NCBI RefSeq assembly: GCF_013391695.1
Contig: NZ_JACBGH010000010.1
Coordinates: 21,274-85,273, forward strand
DNA: 64,000 bases
Direction of reading: 5' to 3'
From: Thiomicrorhabdus cannonii
GTDB taxonomy: Bacteria > Pseudomonadota > Gammaproteobacteria > Thiomicrospirales > Thiomicrospiraceae
The position numbers and the translations under genes are program-made. The notes under the pieces were generated by a model. It searched no databases. It saw only the letters and a program-made list of their open reading frames with translations, and was not told where the DNA came from. Numbering within the stretch: the first letter of the stretch is position 1; each line of letters starts with the position of its first letter. This document shows, one piece after another, positions 8,126 through 17,914 of this stretch.

Positions 8126-10144
8126 TCAAGGCTTTCCGGCGGCAAACCGTTCTTGTAGTTGGTCTAGCGTCAGGACATGGCTGAAAAAGTAGCCTTGGTA
8201 GAGAATCTGCGACGGCAGTTTTTTCAGGGCGTTGAGCTTTTCCTTGGAATCGACAAATTCGGCAATAACCGGCTGCAGACCAAGATGTGCGGCCATATCG
8301 GTGATGAAACGTACCACCCGTAATTTGGCTTCATCGGTTTGTATGCCTTCAATCAGGGAGCCGTCGAGTTTGGCTTGTTGGACGGTGTGGTTGCCGGCCA
8401 GTTCGGCCAGTTTGGCAAGGTTGGAGTAACCGGTGCCGAAGTCGTCGATGGCAAAGAGGATATGGTGTTTTTCATGTAGTTCCTGCAAAACCTGGTCATG
8501 CATGAGGGCTTCGTGCTCGGTGATTTCGACCATCAGTTTGAGATGGTTTTGATGGCAGATAAGCCCCAGTTCAATAATCTGCTGAATGAAAGAGAGCTGC
8601 CCGAGGGACTGGGGGTAGATATTGACGTTGATCATCGGAGTGATGCCTTTTAGGCGTGGAATGTCCTGTTTGAGCAGTTCGAATACCAGTTGGTCGATTT
8701 CCAGGGTGAGCCGATGGTTTTCTACCAGTGTCAGGAATTGTTCCGCCGGGATGATACGGTCGTTTACCGACATGCGGATAAGGGCTTCGACGGTTTGGCA
8801 TTTACCTAGGTCATCGACAATAGGCTGGTAATGCATCTCGAATTTTTTCTGGTCGAGATGGGCCTGTACAATTTCCAGCAGCTCCAGGTCTTTTATGACT
8901 TCATCGCGGTAGCGTTGTATTTTTTTGGCGTCGATGGTGCAAATGGCCTTGTGGCATTGGTCGCGAGCCATTTTTTGGAGTATGGAGTCGAAATGGCGGC
9001 CATCGCATATCGGCATTTCATGCAGTTCGAAGAGTTTCACCCTGATGGGTTCTGCCAGAATTTTCCCAAAATTTTTGCGGAGTTTCTTTAGCGCGTGTTT
9101 GGCCGGCTCCAGCCGGTCATATTTGACAGCGCCCTCCCTGATGACGACGTGCAGGCTTTCATTTTGTTGCAGGCTGATGAAGTCGACAGCATCCTCTTTA
9201 AGTTTTTCCTGAAAAAAGGTGGCAAAACTGTCGAGAATCTCTTTTTTGCGTTTGTAGTAAATATCCGACTGGTGAAGCAGGCCGAAGTGGATAACGAAAT
9301 AGTAGTCCAGGCGTTTCTGACGTCTGGTTTCGGAAACGACAAAGTCGATGAAATGACGGTAAGGGTCGGACAGGTAGTTGAAATGCGCCTCGTTGATGTA
9401 TTTGTCGAGCATCAGAAATTCGCGGATCATCGCTTCAAAGTGGGTCAGCGCTTCGAAGTAACTGTTCTGCTTGAGGTAGTTATTGACGTATTTGGCTTGT
9501 TCATGCACATTGCGATGCGCCAGCAGGATATTGCCATGCAGATCAAAGGACTTTTCTCCGGAGGCATACAATATGAGTTTGGCTTCCATGCTTTCCAGCC
9601 ATTTCGCGAAAGCGCACTGATTGTGTTCTATTTCGGGTATGCAGGATGCCGCCGTATTGAGAAAATGCGTCTGAAGTTGCAGCAGCCAGTTTTTGTGCAT
9701 CGACATGACTCGACTTGGACCGATAAAGCCGTTTTCGAGATGGTGGATGAATTCATTCAGTGTGGCTTCGAAAAAGCCTTGCGTCAGTGCCGATTTAAGG
9801 GCTTTGACGTTTGCATAAATACGCTCTTTCTCGTCTTTTTCAGCGAACTGGTCAAGATTGTTGAACAGATAGTCCTGCGCCAGATCGATGACTTTAAAAA
9901 TGTCACTCAGGTTGAGTTGGTATGTCTGTTTGAGGGCCGTGCCGATCTGCTTGAGTTCTTGAAGATCATGTTCATCCAGATGATGGGTTATGATCTGTTT
10001 GAGCCAGTAGGTTTCCTCATTGTAGAGTGCGTGCAGCTCTTCCAGAGAATGAATGACATGCGTCATTGAAGGCTGTTGGATGATCTCGTTTTCCAATGAA
10101 TCCAGCAGTGCCTCGATAAAAAGTTCGATTTGTTCGGTTTTCAT
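8126..10144 (-). CDS. c-di-GMP phosphodiesterase (EAL) with CZB-like and degenerate GGDEF regions
   Basis: The C-terminal EAL domain (from about 425) has the residues expected for c-di-GMP hydrolysis: EALIRM at 453-458, NVNIYPQSL, MVEITEHEAL, AIDDFGTGYSNL, AKLDGSLI and VIAEFVD. Residues about 280-420 look like a GGDEF domain that has lost its signature. Residues 148-215 again fit a CZB zinc domain: H150 before NWL, C177-A-F-A-K-W-L, and H210/H214. The N-terminus is helical and cytoplasmic, without membrane segments. The architecture mirrors the cyclase at 5752-7032, so the two may read the same signal and act in opposite directions. It is transcribed alone or with the nuclease downstream. Confidence 0.88.
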   Translation of the reverse strand: MKTEQIELFIEALLDSLENEIIQQPSMTHVIHSLEELHALYNEETYWLKQIITHHLDEHDLQELKQIGTALKQTYQLNLSDIFKVIDLAQDYLFNNLDQFAEKDEKERIYANVKALKSALTQGFFEATLNEFIHHLENGFIGPSRVMSMHKNWLLQLQTHFLNTAASCIPEIEHNQCAFAKWLESMEAKLILYASGEKSFDLHGNILLAHRNVHEQAKYVNNYLKQNSYFEALTHFEAMIREFLMLDKYINEAHFNYLSDPYRHFIDFVVSETRRQKRLDYYFVIHFGLLHQSDIYYKRKKEILDSFATFFQEKLKEDAVDFISLQQNESLHVVIREGAVKYDRLEPAKHALKKLRKNFGKILAEPIRVKLFELHEMPICDGRHFDSILQKMARDQCHKAICTIDAKKIQRYRDEVIKDLELLEIVQAHLDQKKFEMHYQPIVDDLGKCQTVEALIRMSVNDRIIPAEQFLTLVENHRLTLEIDQLVFELLKQDIPRLKGITPMINVNIYPQSLGQLSFIQQIIELGLICHQNHLKLMVEITEHEALMHDQVLQELHEKHHILFAIDDFGTGYSNLAKLAELAGNHTVQQAKLDGSLIEGIQTDEAKLRVVRFITDMAAHLGLQPVIAEFVDSKEKLNALKKLPSQILYQGYFFSHVLTLDQLQERFAAGKP

Positions 10145-10306
10145 AGATCCCCCTATTTGACCTATGGGGTCAAATAGCCTGCATTTTGCGGAAATACGCG
10201 CATTTGATCACGCTTTAGGTGCATTTATTACGTATTACCTTATCACTGCAGGGGATAAAAAACCCATCAATTTTTTCGCGTTGATGATAATTTTTATGAA
10301 TAAAAA

Positions 10307-11170
10307 TCAATCACTTGCTCGGCGCTTGGCGAGCAGGTGGATGTATCGCGCCATATTGCGGTAGGTGGGTTGGCGGCAGAAGCGGTATTCGAGTGCCAGC
10401 AGCTCGTCGATATTGCTCTGTTGGAGCGCTTCTTCGCTCATGTAGTCGTGGAACACGCGGATGCCGGTGTGGATTTCGATGTCAAATCCCCAATCCTCCA
10501 GCCATTGGCAGACCTCTTCGGGAATTTGTGGATTCGGCGGGGTGAGTTTTTTGCCTTTGCCGAGGTATTCGTCGCTGAGTACGTAAGGCAGGCGCCAGCC
10601 GCCGCGCAGGGTGTTGCGGATGACCACGGCGTTGCGGTTGTAAAACAGCAGCGAGAGAGTCCCGCCGGGTTTGACCTTGTCGGCCACCGCTTTAAGGGTG
10701 TCCTGCGGCTGGGCGAGCCATTCCAGTACGGCGTGGAACAGTACCAGATCAAATTGCGGAAGAGTCGGGGCGATTTCCTGCGCGGCGGCATGGATGAAGT
10801 GGCCTTGTAACCCGGCCTGTTCAAAATTCTGCTGCGCGCGCCACAGCATTTGGTAGGAAAGGTCGCATAGCGTGGTTTCATGCCCCGCTTCGGCGAGCCA
10901 TTGACTGATCTGCGCAAACCCGCAGCCCGCGTCCCAAACCTGCAAGGGGTGTTCTACCCGGCCTGTTGAGTTTTTTTGAGCCGTTTCGTCACGATTTTCT
11001 TCTCCGCCATCGTGCGCAGTTTGCGGCATAAAACGCTGCAGATCTTCCTTGAGCAGTTTCAAACGCCATTCGCCTTTGACGGTGCTGTAAATTTTGGATT
11101 CAAACTTATCGACCAGTTTGTCAAAGTTGCGGTCTTGCTGGCCGCGCGGTGTGGGGCGTTTGGAGGTCAT
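10307..11170 (-). CDS. cmoM: tRNA 5-carboxymethoxyuridine methyltransferase CmoM
   Basis: CmoM methylates cmo5U34 to mcmo5U using SAM, the last step of the wobble pathway begun by CmoA and CmoB. The family hallmarks are present: QDRNFDKLVDKFESKIYSTV near the start, VWDAGCGFAQIS (glycine loop), TLCDLSYQMLWRA, LFHAVLEWLAQP, LLFYNRNAVV, and near the end GIRVFHDYM and EYRFCRQPTYRNMARYIH. The 287 residues exceed the roughly 260 of the E. coli protein. The extra length is a polar linker just before the glycine loop, and part of it (KNSTGRVE) is encoded by a copy of the dispersed 15-bp repeat. The gene is distant from cmoAB but on the same strand. Confidence 0.9.
   Translation of the reverse strand: MTSKRPTPRGQQDRNFDKLVDKFESKIYSTVKGEWRLKLLKEDLQRFMPQTAHDGGEENRDETAQKNSTGRVEHPLQVWDAGCGFAQISQWLAEAGHETTLCDLSYQMLWRAQQNFEQAGLQGHFIHAAAQEIAPTLPQFDLVLFHAVLEWLAQPQDTLKAVADKVKPGGTLSLLFYNRNAVVIRNTLRGGWRLPYVLSDEYLGKGKKLTPPNPQIPEEVCQWLEDWGFDIEIHTGIRVFHDYMSEEALQQSNIDELLALEYRFCRQPTYRNMARYIHLLAKRRASD
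10956..10970 (+). repeat. Dispersed 15-bp repeat, exact copy inside cmoM
   Basis: ACCCGGCCTGTTGAG followed by seven T. On the coding strand it reads through in frame and encodes part of KNSTGRV in the linker before the SAM-binding loop. Confidence 0.9.
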
Positions 11171-11190
11171 GAAAATGGACTCTATGAAAA

Positions 11191-11205
11191 GTGAACAGGC
11201 CGGGT
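11191..11205 (-). repeat. Dispersed repeat, GTGAA-type variant upstream of cmoM
   Basis: GTGAACAGGCCGGGT on the + strand, two bases from the consensus reverse complement. The bases on both sides (AAAA before, TTA after) are shared with the copy upstream of cmoA at 4372-4386. Confidence 0.85.
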
Positions 11206-11240
11206 TATTGTAGTAAAGCGAATGTTAAAAGGAGAGAAAA

Positions 11241-11597
11241 ATGTCATCCAAAGTTTACTGTTTAGCGCAGTTTTTACCTAAACCCGGCCAGGAACAGGCG
11301 TTGTTTGCGGTGTTGCAGGGGCTTGAGCCGAATACGTTGCGCGAGGACGGTTGTTTGCAGTATCGGGTGACGCGGCAGATTGCCAGCCCGTTTGCCGAGG
11401 GCACGGGTTTTCCGATCGTGTTTAACGAAATCTGGGCGGATATGGCGGCGTTTGAGGCGCACTGTCAGCGCCGCGAAATCGTCGATTTCTTCAATACCTA
11501 CTGTTTGGCCGAGGACGGTTTGGCGGCGGACTGGAATGTGTGCGTCTATTCCGACGAGCCGGAGGCGTATGACCGTCCGTCACTACGAGCCGTTTGA
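11241..11597 (+). CDS. Antibiotic biosynthesis monooxygenase (ABM) family protein
   Basis: A small ferredoxin-like alpha/beta protein of the ABM/YgiN type. Members act as cofactor-free quinol monooxygenases or related stress enzymes, but the substrate here is unknown. The 118 residues show the usual pattern: KVYCLAQFLPKPGQEQAL (first strand and helix), GCLQYRVTRQI, then VFNEIWADMAAFEAH (the conserved E-x-W-x-x-x-x-x-x-x-H stretch). An AAGGAGAG ribosome site precedes the ATG. It is the only plus-strand gene in the first 21 kb and converges with atpG, overlapping it by 15 bp. Confidence 0.75.
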   Translation: MSSKVYCLAQFLPKPGQEQALFAVLQGLEPNTLREDGCLQYRVTRQIASPFAEGTGFPIVFNEIWADMAAFEAHCQRREIVDFFNTYCLAEDGLAADWNVCVYSDEPEAYDRPSLRAV

Positions 11598-12449
11598 TGC
11601 CTTCCTATCGCCGTTTTCGGTTTGGTCGGGCGCTATTAAGGTAGCTTGATTGAGCAGAATCACCTCGATTTCTTCAATAATCGCTTCCTGACGCAGCACG
11701 TTCATGCGTTTTTGCAGCTGTTCGGTTTTCTGATCGAGATGCTGGGTGGCGTTTTCCAGGTGGTGGATGCGCTGCTGGTTTTCGGCCATCAGCGATACAT
11801 AGAAAATGCGTTGCAGGGCGTGATGCAGTGCATGATCGGTCAGTTCCAGCATAAACTCATCGGGCGGCAGGTTTAGTTCGGGCGGGTGGCGGCTGACTTG
11901 GTTGGTTGGCGCCATTTCGGTAAAAGCCGGCAGCAGTTTTTCGACGACGGGTTGTGCCTGTTTTTCGCTGTGGAATGCGGCATAAAGGGTATTGGTTTGC
12001 AGTTGTTCGGCCAGGGTTTTGATGACCAGTTCCACCAGCGTGCCGATCTCTTCGGTGACATTGGCGCCGGGCAGCGTCAGGGTGTTTGCGCGTGCTTCGA
12101 CGAGCGGTTGCAGCTTATTGCCGATAGCGACTAGCTGCACGCGATCATCCGTAAATTTCTCGTTGAATGTTTTCAGCAGTTTGGCATTGAAATCGCCGCA
12201 AAATCCGCGCTCCGAACCCACCAAAATCACGGTTTTGCCAACAGGGTCATCGGCGCTCAGGGCGGTGGGAAAAAAATGCAGGAAATCCTGCGCGACGTTC
12301 TCAATCTGCGCTTTTAGGGCGCGTTGTTGCTGAATGACGCGTGACAGCTTATGCGCCTCCATCTGCGCGAGGGTTTTCATGGAGTGCATGATCTCGCGGA
12401 TATCGTTGAGCTTGTTGCGGTAGAGGTTGAGTTCGTGATACCGGGCCAT
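11583..12449 (-). CDS. atpG: N-ATPase gamma subunit
   Basis: Central shaft subunit that couples rotor movement to the catalytic head. The 288 residues have the family's terminal coiled coils: the N-terminus NKLNDIREIMHSMKTLAQMEA, and the C-terminus with LRQEAIIEEIEVILLN. SERGFCGDFNAKLL corresponds to the conserved GLCGxxN region. It is the last gene of the operon, 9 bp after atpA, and its 3' end overlaps the convergent ABM gene. Gamma at the operon's end is characteristic of the N-ATPase order (atpDCQRBEFAG), unlike ordinary F-ATPase operons where it lies between alpha and beta. Confidence 0.93.
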   Translation of the reverse strand: MARYHELNLYRNKLNDIREIMHSMKTLAQMEAHKLSRVIQQQRALKAQIENVAQDFLHFFPTALSADDPVGKTVILVGSERGFCGDFNAKLLKTFNEKFTDDRVQLVAIGNKLQPLVEARANTLTLPGANVTEEIGTLVELVIKTLAEQLQTNTLYAAFHSEKQAQPVVEKLLPAFTEMAPTNQVSRHPPELNLPPDEFMLELTDHALHHALQRIFYVSLMAENQQRIHHLENATQHLDQKTEQLQKRMNVLRQEAIIEEIEVILLNQATLIAPDQTENGDRKASNGS

Positions 12450-12458
12450 CTGCGTACC

Positions 12459-13952
12459 TTAAACGTCCGCTACGGTTTCACGTGAAGCAAACCACTCCGA
12501 TAAGGCCGATTTCCACAGTTCACGCGGGCTGTCGATGGTCAGGCGGCTGTTGCCGACCCGCGCTTCCAGTTGTTGTAGTTGTTCGCCGAGTTGTTCGAGC
12601 GGGATGTCGTCAAACAGGTTGTCGTTAAAGGCGATCAGCCAGGCAAGCTGGAATTCGATGGATTTGGGTGCCAGATGCCCCTGTTTGAGCAGTTCGCGCA
12701 GGGTGCGGCCGCGCTGGATGGCTTTCTCGATGCGCGCTTCGAGCCGCGTGCCGAAGCGGGTGAAGACCTCCAGTTCCATAAACTGCAGGTAATCGAGTTT
12801 CATGTGGCCGGCTTCCTCCTTGATGCGCGGATGCTGTGCCTGCCCGCCGATGCGCGACACCGAGCGGGCGATGTCGATCGCCGGGCGGAAACCGGAGACG
12901 AAGAGTTCGCGGTTGAGGTAAATCTGCCCGTCGGTAATGGAAATGAGGTTGGTGGGGATGAAGGCGGCGATTTCACCCTGTTCGGTTTCGATAATCGGCA
13001 GCGCCGTCATGCTGCCGCCGCCATGCCGCGCGTTGAGGTTGGTGGCGCGTTCCAGCAGGCGCGCGTGGATATAGAAAATGTCGCCCGGATAGGCTTCGCG
13101 CCCCGGCGGGCGGCGTAGTAGCAGGGAGAGTTCGCGATAGATTTTGGCGTGGGTGGAGAGGTCGTCGTAGACCACCAGCGTGTCCTTGCCTTGTTGCATC
13201 CAGTGTTCGGCCAGCGCGCAGCCGGCAAACGGCGCCAGATATTGCAAACCGGGCAGGGTGCTGGCCTGCGAGGTCACCACCGTGGTGTATTCGAGCGCGC
13301 CGTGTTTGCGCAGCAGTTCGATAGTGCTGACGATGGTGGAGCGTTTCTGGCCGATGAGCACGTACACGCAGCGCACGTTTTTGCCGCGTTGGTTGATGAC
13401 GGTGTCGATCGCCAGGGTGCTTCTGCCCAAGCCTTCGTCGCCGATGAGCAGCTGGCGCTGGCCTTTGCCGATGGGAATCAGGGTGTCGATGATTTTATTG
13501 CCGGTGTAGAGCGGCTGATTGACCTTTTCGCGCGCGAGGATGGGCGGCGATGGTCGCTCCAGCGGCAGGCGGCTCTGCGCCGCAGGCGCCGCCTGGCCGT
13601 CCAGCGGCATGCCGAGTGGGTCGATAATTCTCCCCAGCAAGCCGTCGCCGACCGGGATATCGAGAATGCGCCCGGAGAGGCAGGCGTCATGCCCTGCGGT
13701 CAGGGTGCGGGTTTCGTGCAGCAGAATCACGCCGATCAGCGTCTGGGTGAGTTCGAAGACAAAACCACGGCTGCCGTCTTCAAAGAGGATGATTTCGTCC
13801 ATTTTGGCGCTTGGCAGGCCGCTGACCCAGACAATGCCGTCGCCGACCGACACCACATAACCGCGTTCCGCCATGCCGATCTTCAGGCGGTAATCGTTGA
13901 GCCATTCGTCAATGTCGTGAAACACCGTGCGCTCAGACGCTGGCTTTTTCAT
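12459..13952 (-). CDS. atpA: N-ATPase alpha subunit
   Basis: Non-catalytic nucleotide-binding head subunit, 497 residues from the ATG at 13952, which overlaps the end of atpF by 20 bp. Longer in-frame starts exist but run back into atpF. Family features are [57 protein letters not shown], and [24 protein letters not shown] sequence (here [20 protein letters not shown]). The P-loop reads GDEGLGRS (171-178): the usual Walker A lysine is arginine at 177. In alpha subunits this site binds regulatory nucleotide and does not catalyse turnover, so activity need not be lost. Its last codons contain a parS-like site. Confidence 0.93.
   Translation of the reverse strand: MKKPASERTVFHDIDEWLNDYRLKIGMAERGYVVSVGDGIVWVSGLPSAKMDEIILFEDGSRGFVFELTQTLIGVILLHETRTLTAGHDACLSGRILDIPVGDGLLGRIIDPLGMPLDGQAAPAAQSRLPLERPSPPILAREKVNQPLYTGNKIIDTLIPIGKGQRQLLIGDEGLGRSTLAIDTVINQRGKNVRCVYVLIGQKRSTIVSTIELLRKHGALEYTTVVTSQASTLPGLQYLAPFAGCALAEHWMQQGKDTLVVYDDLSTHAKIYRELSLLLRRPPGREAYPGDIFYIHARLLERATNLNARHGGGSMTALPIIETEQGEIAAFIPTNLISITDGQIYLNRELFVSGFRPAIDIARSVSRIGGQAQHPRIKEEAGHMKLDYLQFMELEVFTRFGTRLEARIEKAIQRGRTLRELLKQGHLAPKSIEFQLAWLIAFNDNLFDDIPLEQLGEQLQQLEARVGNSRLTIDSPRELWKSALSEWFASRETVADV
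12475..12488. other. parS-like palindrome (13 of 14 positions)
   Basis: GTTTCACGTGAAGC, one mismatch from GTTTCACGTGAAAC. It lies in the last codons of atpA, where it encodes SRETV. The cmoB-start site is its exact reverse complement. Confidence 0.5.
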
Positions 13953-14688
13953 TGTCCAACTCCGCAAAACCGGTGAGTTCATCATGCAAATTGAGGCGCA
14001 GACTCCAAGCTCCGATATGGATGCGGAATCCGGCGAGCAGCTCGCTGTCCTCTTCAAACTTCAGCTTGACCGGCTCGATGCAGAAGCCCGCGAGCTTGTC
14101 GTGCAGCGTTTGGCGTTGTGTTTCCGACAGCGGATAGGCGCTGACGATGGACAGTTGGTGTGAAGAGGCGTCACAGGCGCTTTTTAAGCGTTTTAGATCC
14201 TCTTCGTCCAGCTGTTGCAATTGTTGCAGCAGGAAATCCAGCAGACGCGCTTCGACTTCGGGCGAGGCGATGCTTTGCAGCAGCTTGCCGGCAAAACGCG
14301 CGCCTTGCTGATGGGCGGTGCTCTGGTAATGTTGCAGGGTTTGTTCGAGTTCGCTGGCCTGGTTGACGCGGGATTTTTCGCGTTCTGCCGCCAGCTCCTC
14401 CTGCAGTTGCGCCAACTGGGTGCCGCGTTGGGTTTGCAGTTCTTCCTGCAAGTTATTTTGCAGCAGCTGTTTTTCTTTATCCCAGGCTTGCAGACGCTGC
14501 TGATAGCGGTTTTGCAGCGCTTCCGCTTCGCTCATTTTGCGGGTGGCGTCCTCCAGCGTCTGGTTGATGGCGTTGCGGCGTTTTTCCAGGGCATTGAGTA
14601 CCGGACGGTAGAAGAACCGCTTGAGTATCCACATCAGAATCAGGAAGTTGATGACTTCCAGCACAAAGGTCGAGAGGCTAAATTCCAC
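13933..14688 (-). CDS. atpF: N-ATPase b subunit with delta-like C-terminus
   Basis: Peripheral-stalk subunit. One N-terminal membrane helix ([19 protein letters not shown]) is followed by a long charged coiled coil (about 30-140). At 251 residues it is some 90 longer than a standard b subunit. The C-terminal part, ending with [17 protein letters not shown], resembles the end of the delta subunit (LLGGxxIxIGDxxxDxS). The operon has no separate atpH, so b here most likely includes the delta function, as described for N-type ATPases. It overlaps atpA by 20 bp. Confidence 0.9.
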   Translation of the reverse strand: MEFSLSTFVLEVINFLILMWILKRFFYRPVLNALEKRRNAINQTLEDATRKMSEAEALQNRYQQRLQAWDKEKQLLQNNLQEELQTQRGTQLAQLQEELAAEREKSRVNQASELEQTLQHYQSTAHQQGARFAGKLLQSIASPEVEARLLDFLLQQLQQLDEEDLKRLKSACDASSHQLSIVSAYPLSETQRQTLHDKLAGFCIEPVKLKFEEDSELLAGFRIHIGAWSLRLNLHDELTGFAELDNEKASV

Positions 14689-14715
14689 GGCGCTTTTCCT
14701 TGCTCAAAAGGGTGT

Positions 14716-14985
<270 letters not shown>

Positions 14986-15696
14986 TTACTCCGAGGGATT
15001 AGTGGATTGTGTGGATTGTTTTAAACTCTGCGCACTTTGCGTTTGCAGGCCGCTGGCGATATAGACCAGTGCGAGCATGCCGAAGATATAGGCCTGCACC
15101 AGTGCTTCGATAATGTGCAGCGCGAGAATCGGAATGGGGGCGAGAAACCCCGCCACCATCAGAATCAGCAGGGCGGTCATTTCCAGGCTCATCATATTGC
15201 CGAACAGACGCACTGCCAGCGCCACCGTGCGGGTGATTTCGCTGACAAGATGAAACGGCAGCAGGAAAGGCGTGGGGGTCAGGTAGTGGTGCAGGTAGGC
15301 CTTGAGGCCGGAAATGCGGATGCCGTACCAGTGCACCGACAGGAACACCAGCGCGGCGAGCGCGGCCGTGGCGGAAAAGTCGCGGGTGGGCGAATGGGCG
15401 CCAGGAATCAGGCCGATGAGATTGGACACTACCAGAAAAATCCACAGACTGCCGACAAACGGCAGCAGGCGTTTGGCGTGTTCGGGGGCGACGGCGGCAA
15501 TGGCGTCTTCCATGGCAATCACCACCGCTTCGATGGCGGTTTGCATTTTGCCGGGTGCGGCGGCCAGGTGGCGGGTGTAAACGCCGATAAACAGCGTCAG
15601 GCCGAGCAGAATCGCCCAGGTGGTGACCACCGTGCTGGTAATGCCGATAGGACCAATGTTAAATAGGCTTTGGATGGCGATTTCCGATGCATTCAT
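14986..15696 (-). CDS. atpB: N-ATPase a subunit (stator channel)
   Basis: A polytopic membrane protein of 236 residues that forms the ion half-channels against the c ring. The essential arginine is R163 in LAVRLFGNMMS. LLPFVGSLWIFLVVSNLIGLIPG and the late helix ALHIIEALVQAYIFGMLALVYI are typical of the family. The C-terminal tail (QTQSAQSLKQSTQSTNPSE) is polar and low in complexity. It lies between the AtpQ-like gene and atpE with very short gaps. Confidence 0.93.
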   Translation of the reverse strand: MNASEIAIQSLFNIGPIGITSTVVTTWAILLGLTLFIGVYTRHLAAAPGKMQTAIEAVVIAMEDAIAAVAPEHAKRLLPFVGSLWIFLVVSNLIGLIPGAHSPTRDFSATAALAALVFLSVHWYGIRISGLKAYLHHYLTPTPFLLPFHLVSEITRTVALAVRLFGNMMSLEMTALLILMVAGFLAPIPILALHIIEALVQAYIFGMLALVYIASGLQTQSAQSLKQSTQSTNPSE

Positions 15697-15711
15697 CTTG
15701 GCTGATTCCGC

Positions 15712-16008
15712 TTAGGGGTTGCGTTTGATAAACAGATAGACGTTCATGGCGCCGATAAAGACACCGAGCAGTATCAGACTGACCGTCCAGCTGGTAGAGT
15801 AACGTAGCGCTTCCTGCTGGTCGAGCCAGTGGCCGAGATAGGCGCCGACCACAATCGGCAGCGCAATTAGCAAGCCGATGGTGCCCAGATAGACGGTTTG
15901 CGCCAGCAGGGTCGAACGCTGTTTTTCCGCCTGCTGCAGGCGGTTAACCTGGCGTTCGACCTGTTTTTTGAGAGTTTCTTTATCGGTCATCTCAGTCATC
16001 TCAGTCAT
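15712..16008 (-). CDS. atpQ: AtpQ / AtpI-AtpZ-like small membrane protein of N-ATPase operon
   Basis: 98 residues from the ATG at 16008. A charged N-terminal helix (DKETLKKQVERQVNRLQQAE) is followed by two membrane helices (TIGLLIALPIVVGAYLGHWL and SLILLGVFIGAMNVYLFI). This is the AtpI/AtpZ pattern and fits AtpQ of N-ATPase operons. AtpI-like proteins assist c-ring assembly or divalent-ion movement, but the exact role is uncertain. Three ATG codons occur in tandem at 16008, 15999 and 15990 because ATGACTGAG is repeated, so the exact start is ambiguous. There is no room for an AtpR gene before atpB. Confidence 0.8.
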   Translation of the reverse strand: MTEMTEMTDKETLKKQVERQVNRLQQAEKQRSTLLAQTVYLGTIGLLIALPIVVGAYLGHWLDQQEALRYSTSWTVSLILLGVFIGAMNVYLFIKRNP

Positions 16009-16027
16009 CTCATTACCATCACAGCGC

Positions 16028-16423
16028 TCAGCCACCCGGCCTGTTGAGTTTCCAGAGGCGTTTGAGCACCTCTTCTTCCATGCGCCGCAGGCTCTGTTTT
16101 TGCTGCAGCAAGGCCATTTCTTCTTCCAGAATCTGCTCCTGCAATATCCGGCTGATGCGGGTGTAGTCGTCGTCAATCACAAAGTGGCGCGTCGAGAGCG
16201 TCAGCACATTGTCGTCAAAATAGAGCAGGGCGCCGGGGGTGGCCAGATAGTGCCAGCCATCCTCCTCTTTAAAACGCGCCAAGCCGATCTGCAGCGAGGT
16301 CATAAAACGCGCATGACCGCTTAACAAGCCGAAACTGCCGCTGGCATCCTCGCCGACAAACGCCGTGACCGCCTCGAAGGTCTGGCTGTGGGTGCTGTCC
16401 TGGAGTTGCATCACAAACGGCAT
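16028..16423 (-). CDS. atpC: N-ATPase epsilon subunit
   Basis: The 131-residue product has the epsilon beta-sandwich (FVGEDASGSFGLLSGHARFMTSL and a TPGALLYFDDNVLTLSTRHFV region) and a C-terminal helical hairpin (EEEMALLQQKQSLRRMEEEVLKRL). The ATG at 16423 follows AGGTGA at a good distance. An upstream ATG at 16471 would overlap atpD by 37 bp. The last residues, KLNRPGG, are encoded by an exact copy of the dispersed repeat that lies in frame right before the stop, so the tail may be a late addition. Confidence 0.9.
   Translation of the reverse strand: MPFVMQLQDSTHSQTFEAVTAFVGEDASGSFGLLSGHARFMTSLQIGLARFKEEDGWHYLATPGALLYFDDNVLTLSTRHFVIDDDYTRISRILQEQILEEEMALLQQKQSLRRMEEEVLKRLWKLNRPGG
16034..16048 (+). 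repeat. Dispersed 15-bp repeat, exact copy at the 3' end of atpC
   Basis: ACCCGGCCTGTTGAG on the + strand. On the coding strand it encodes KLNRPG immediately before the epsilon stop codon. Confidence 0.9.
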
Positions 16424-16434
16424 GGTCTGGTCAC

Positions 16435-17838
<1,404 letters not shown>

Positions 17839-17914
17839 CTACTTAACAAATGAAGTTCCATTATAGTCATTGCCATCCTGAGGACTGGGTTTTTCACTGC
17901 TTTGTTGAGCCAGG

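Noticed and set aside
9095..10069. Long plus-strand frame opposite the EAL gene
   Set aside because: Antisense shadow; the minus strand encodes an intact EAL protein with full motifs.
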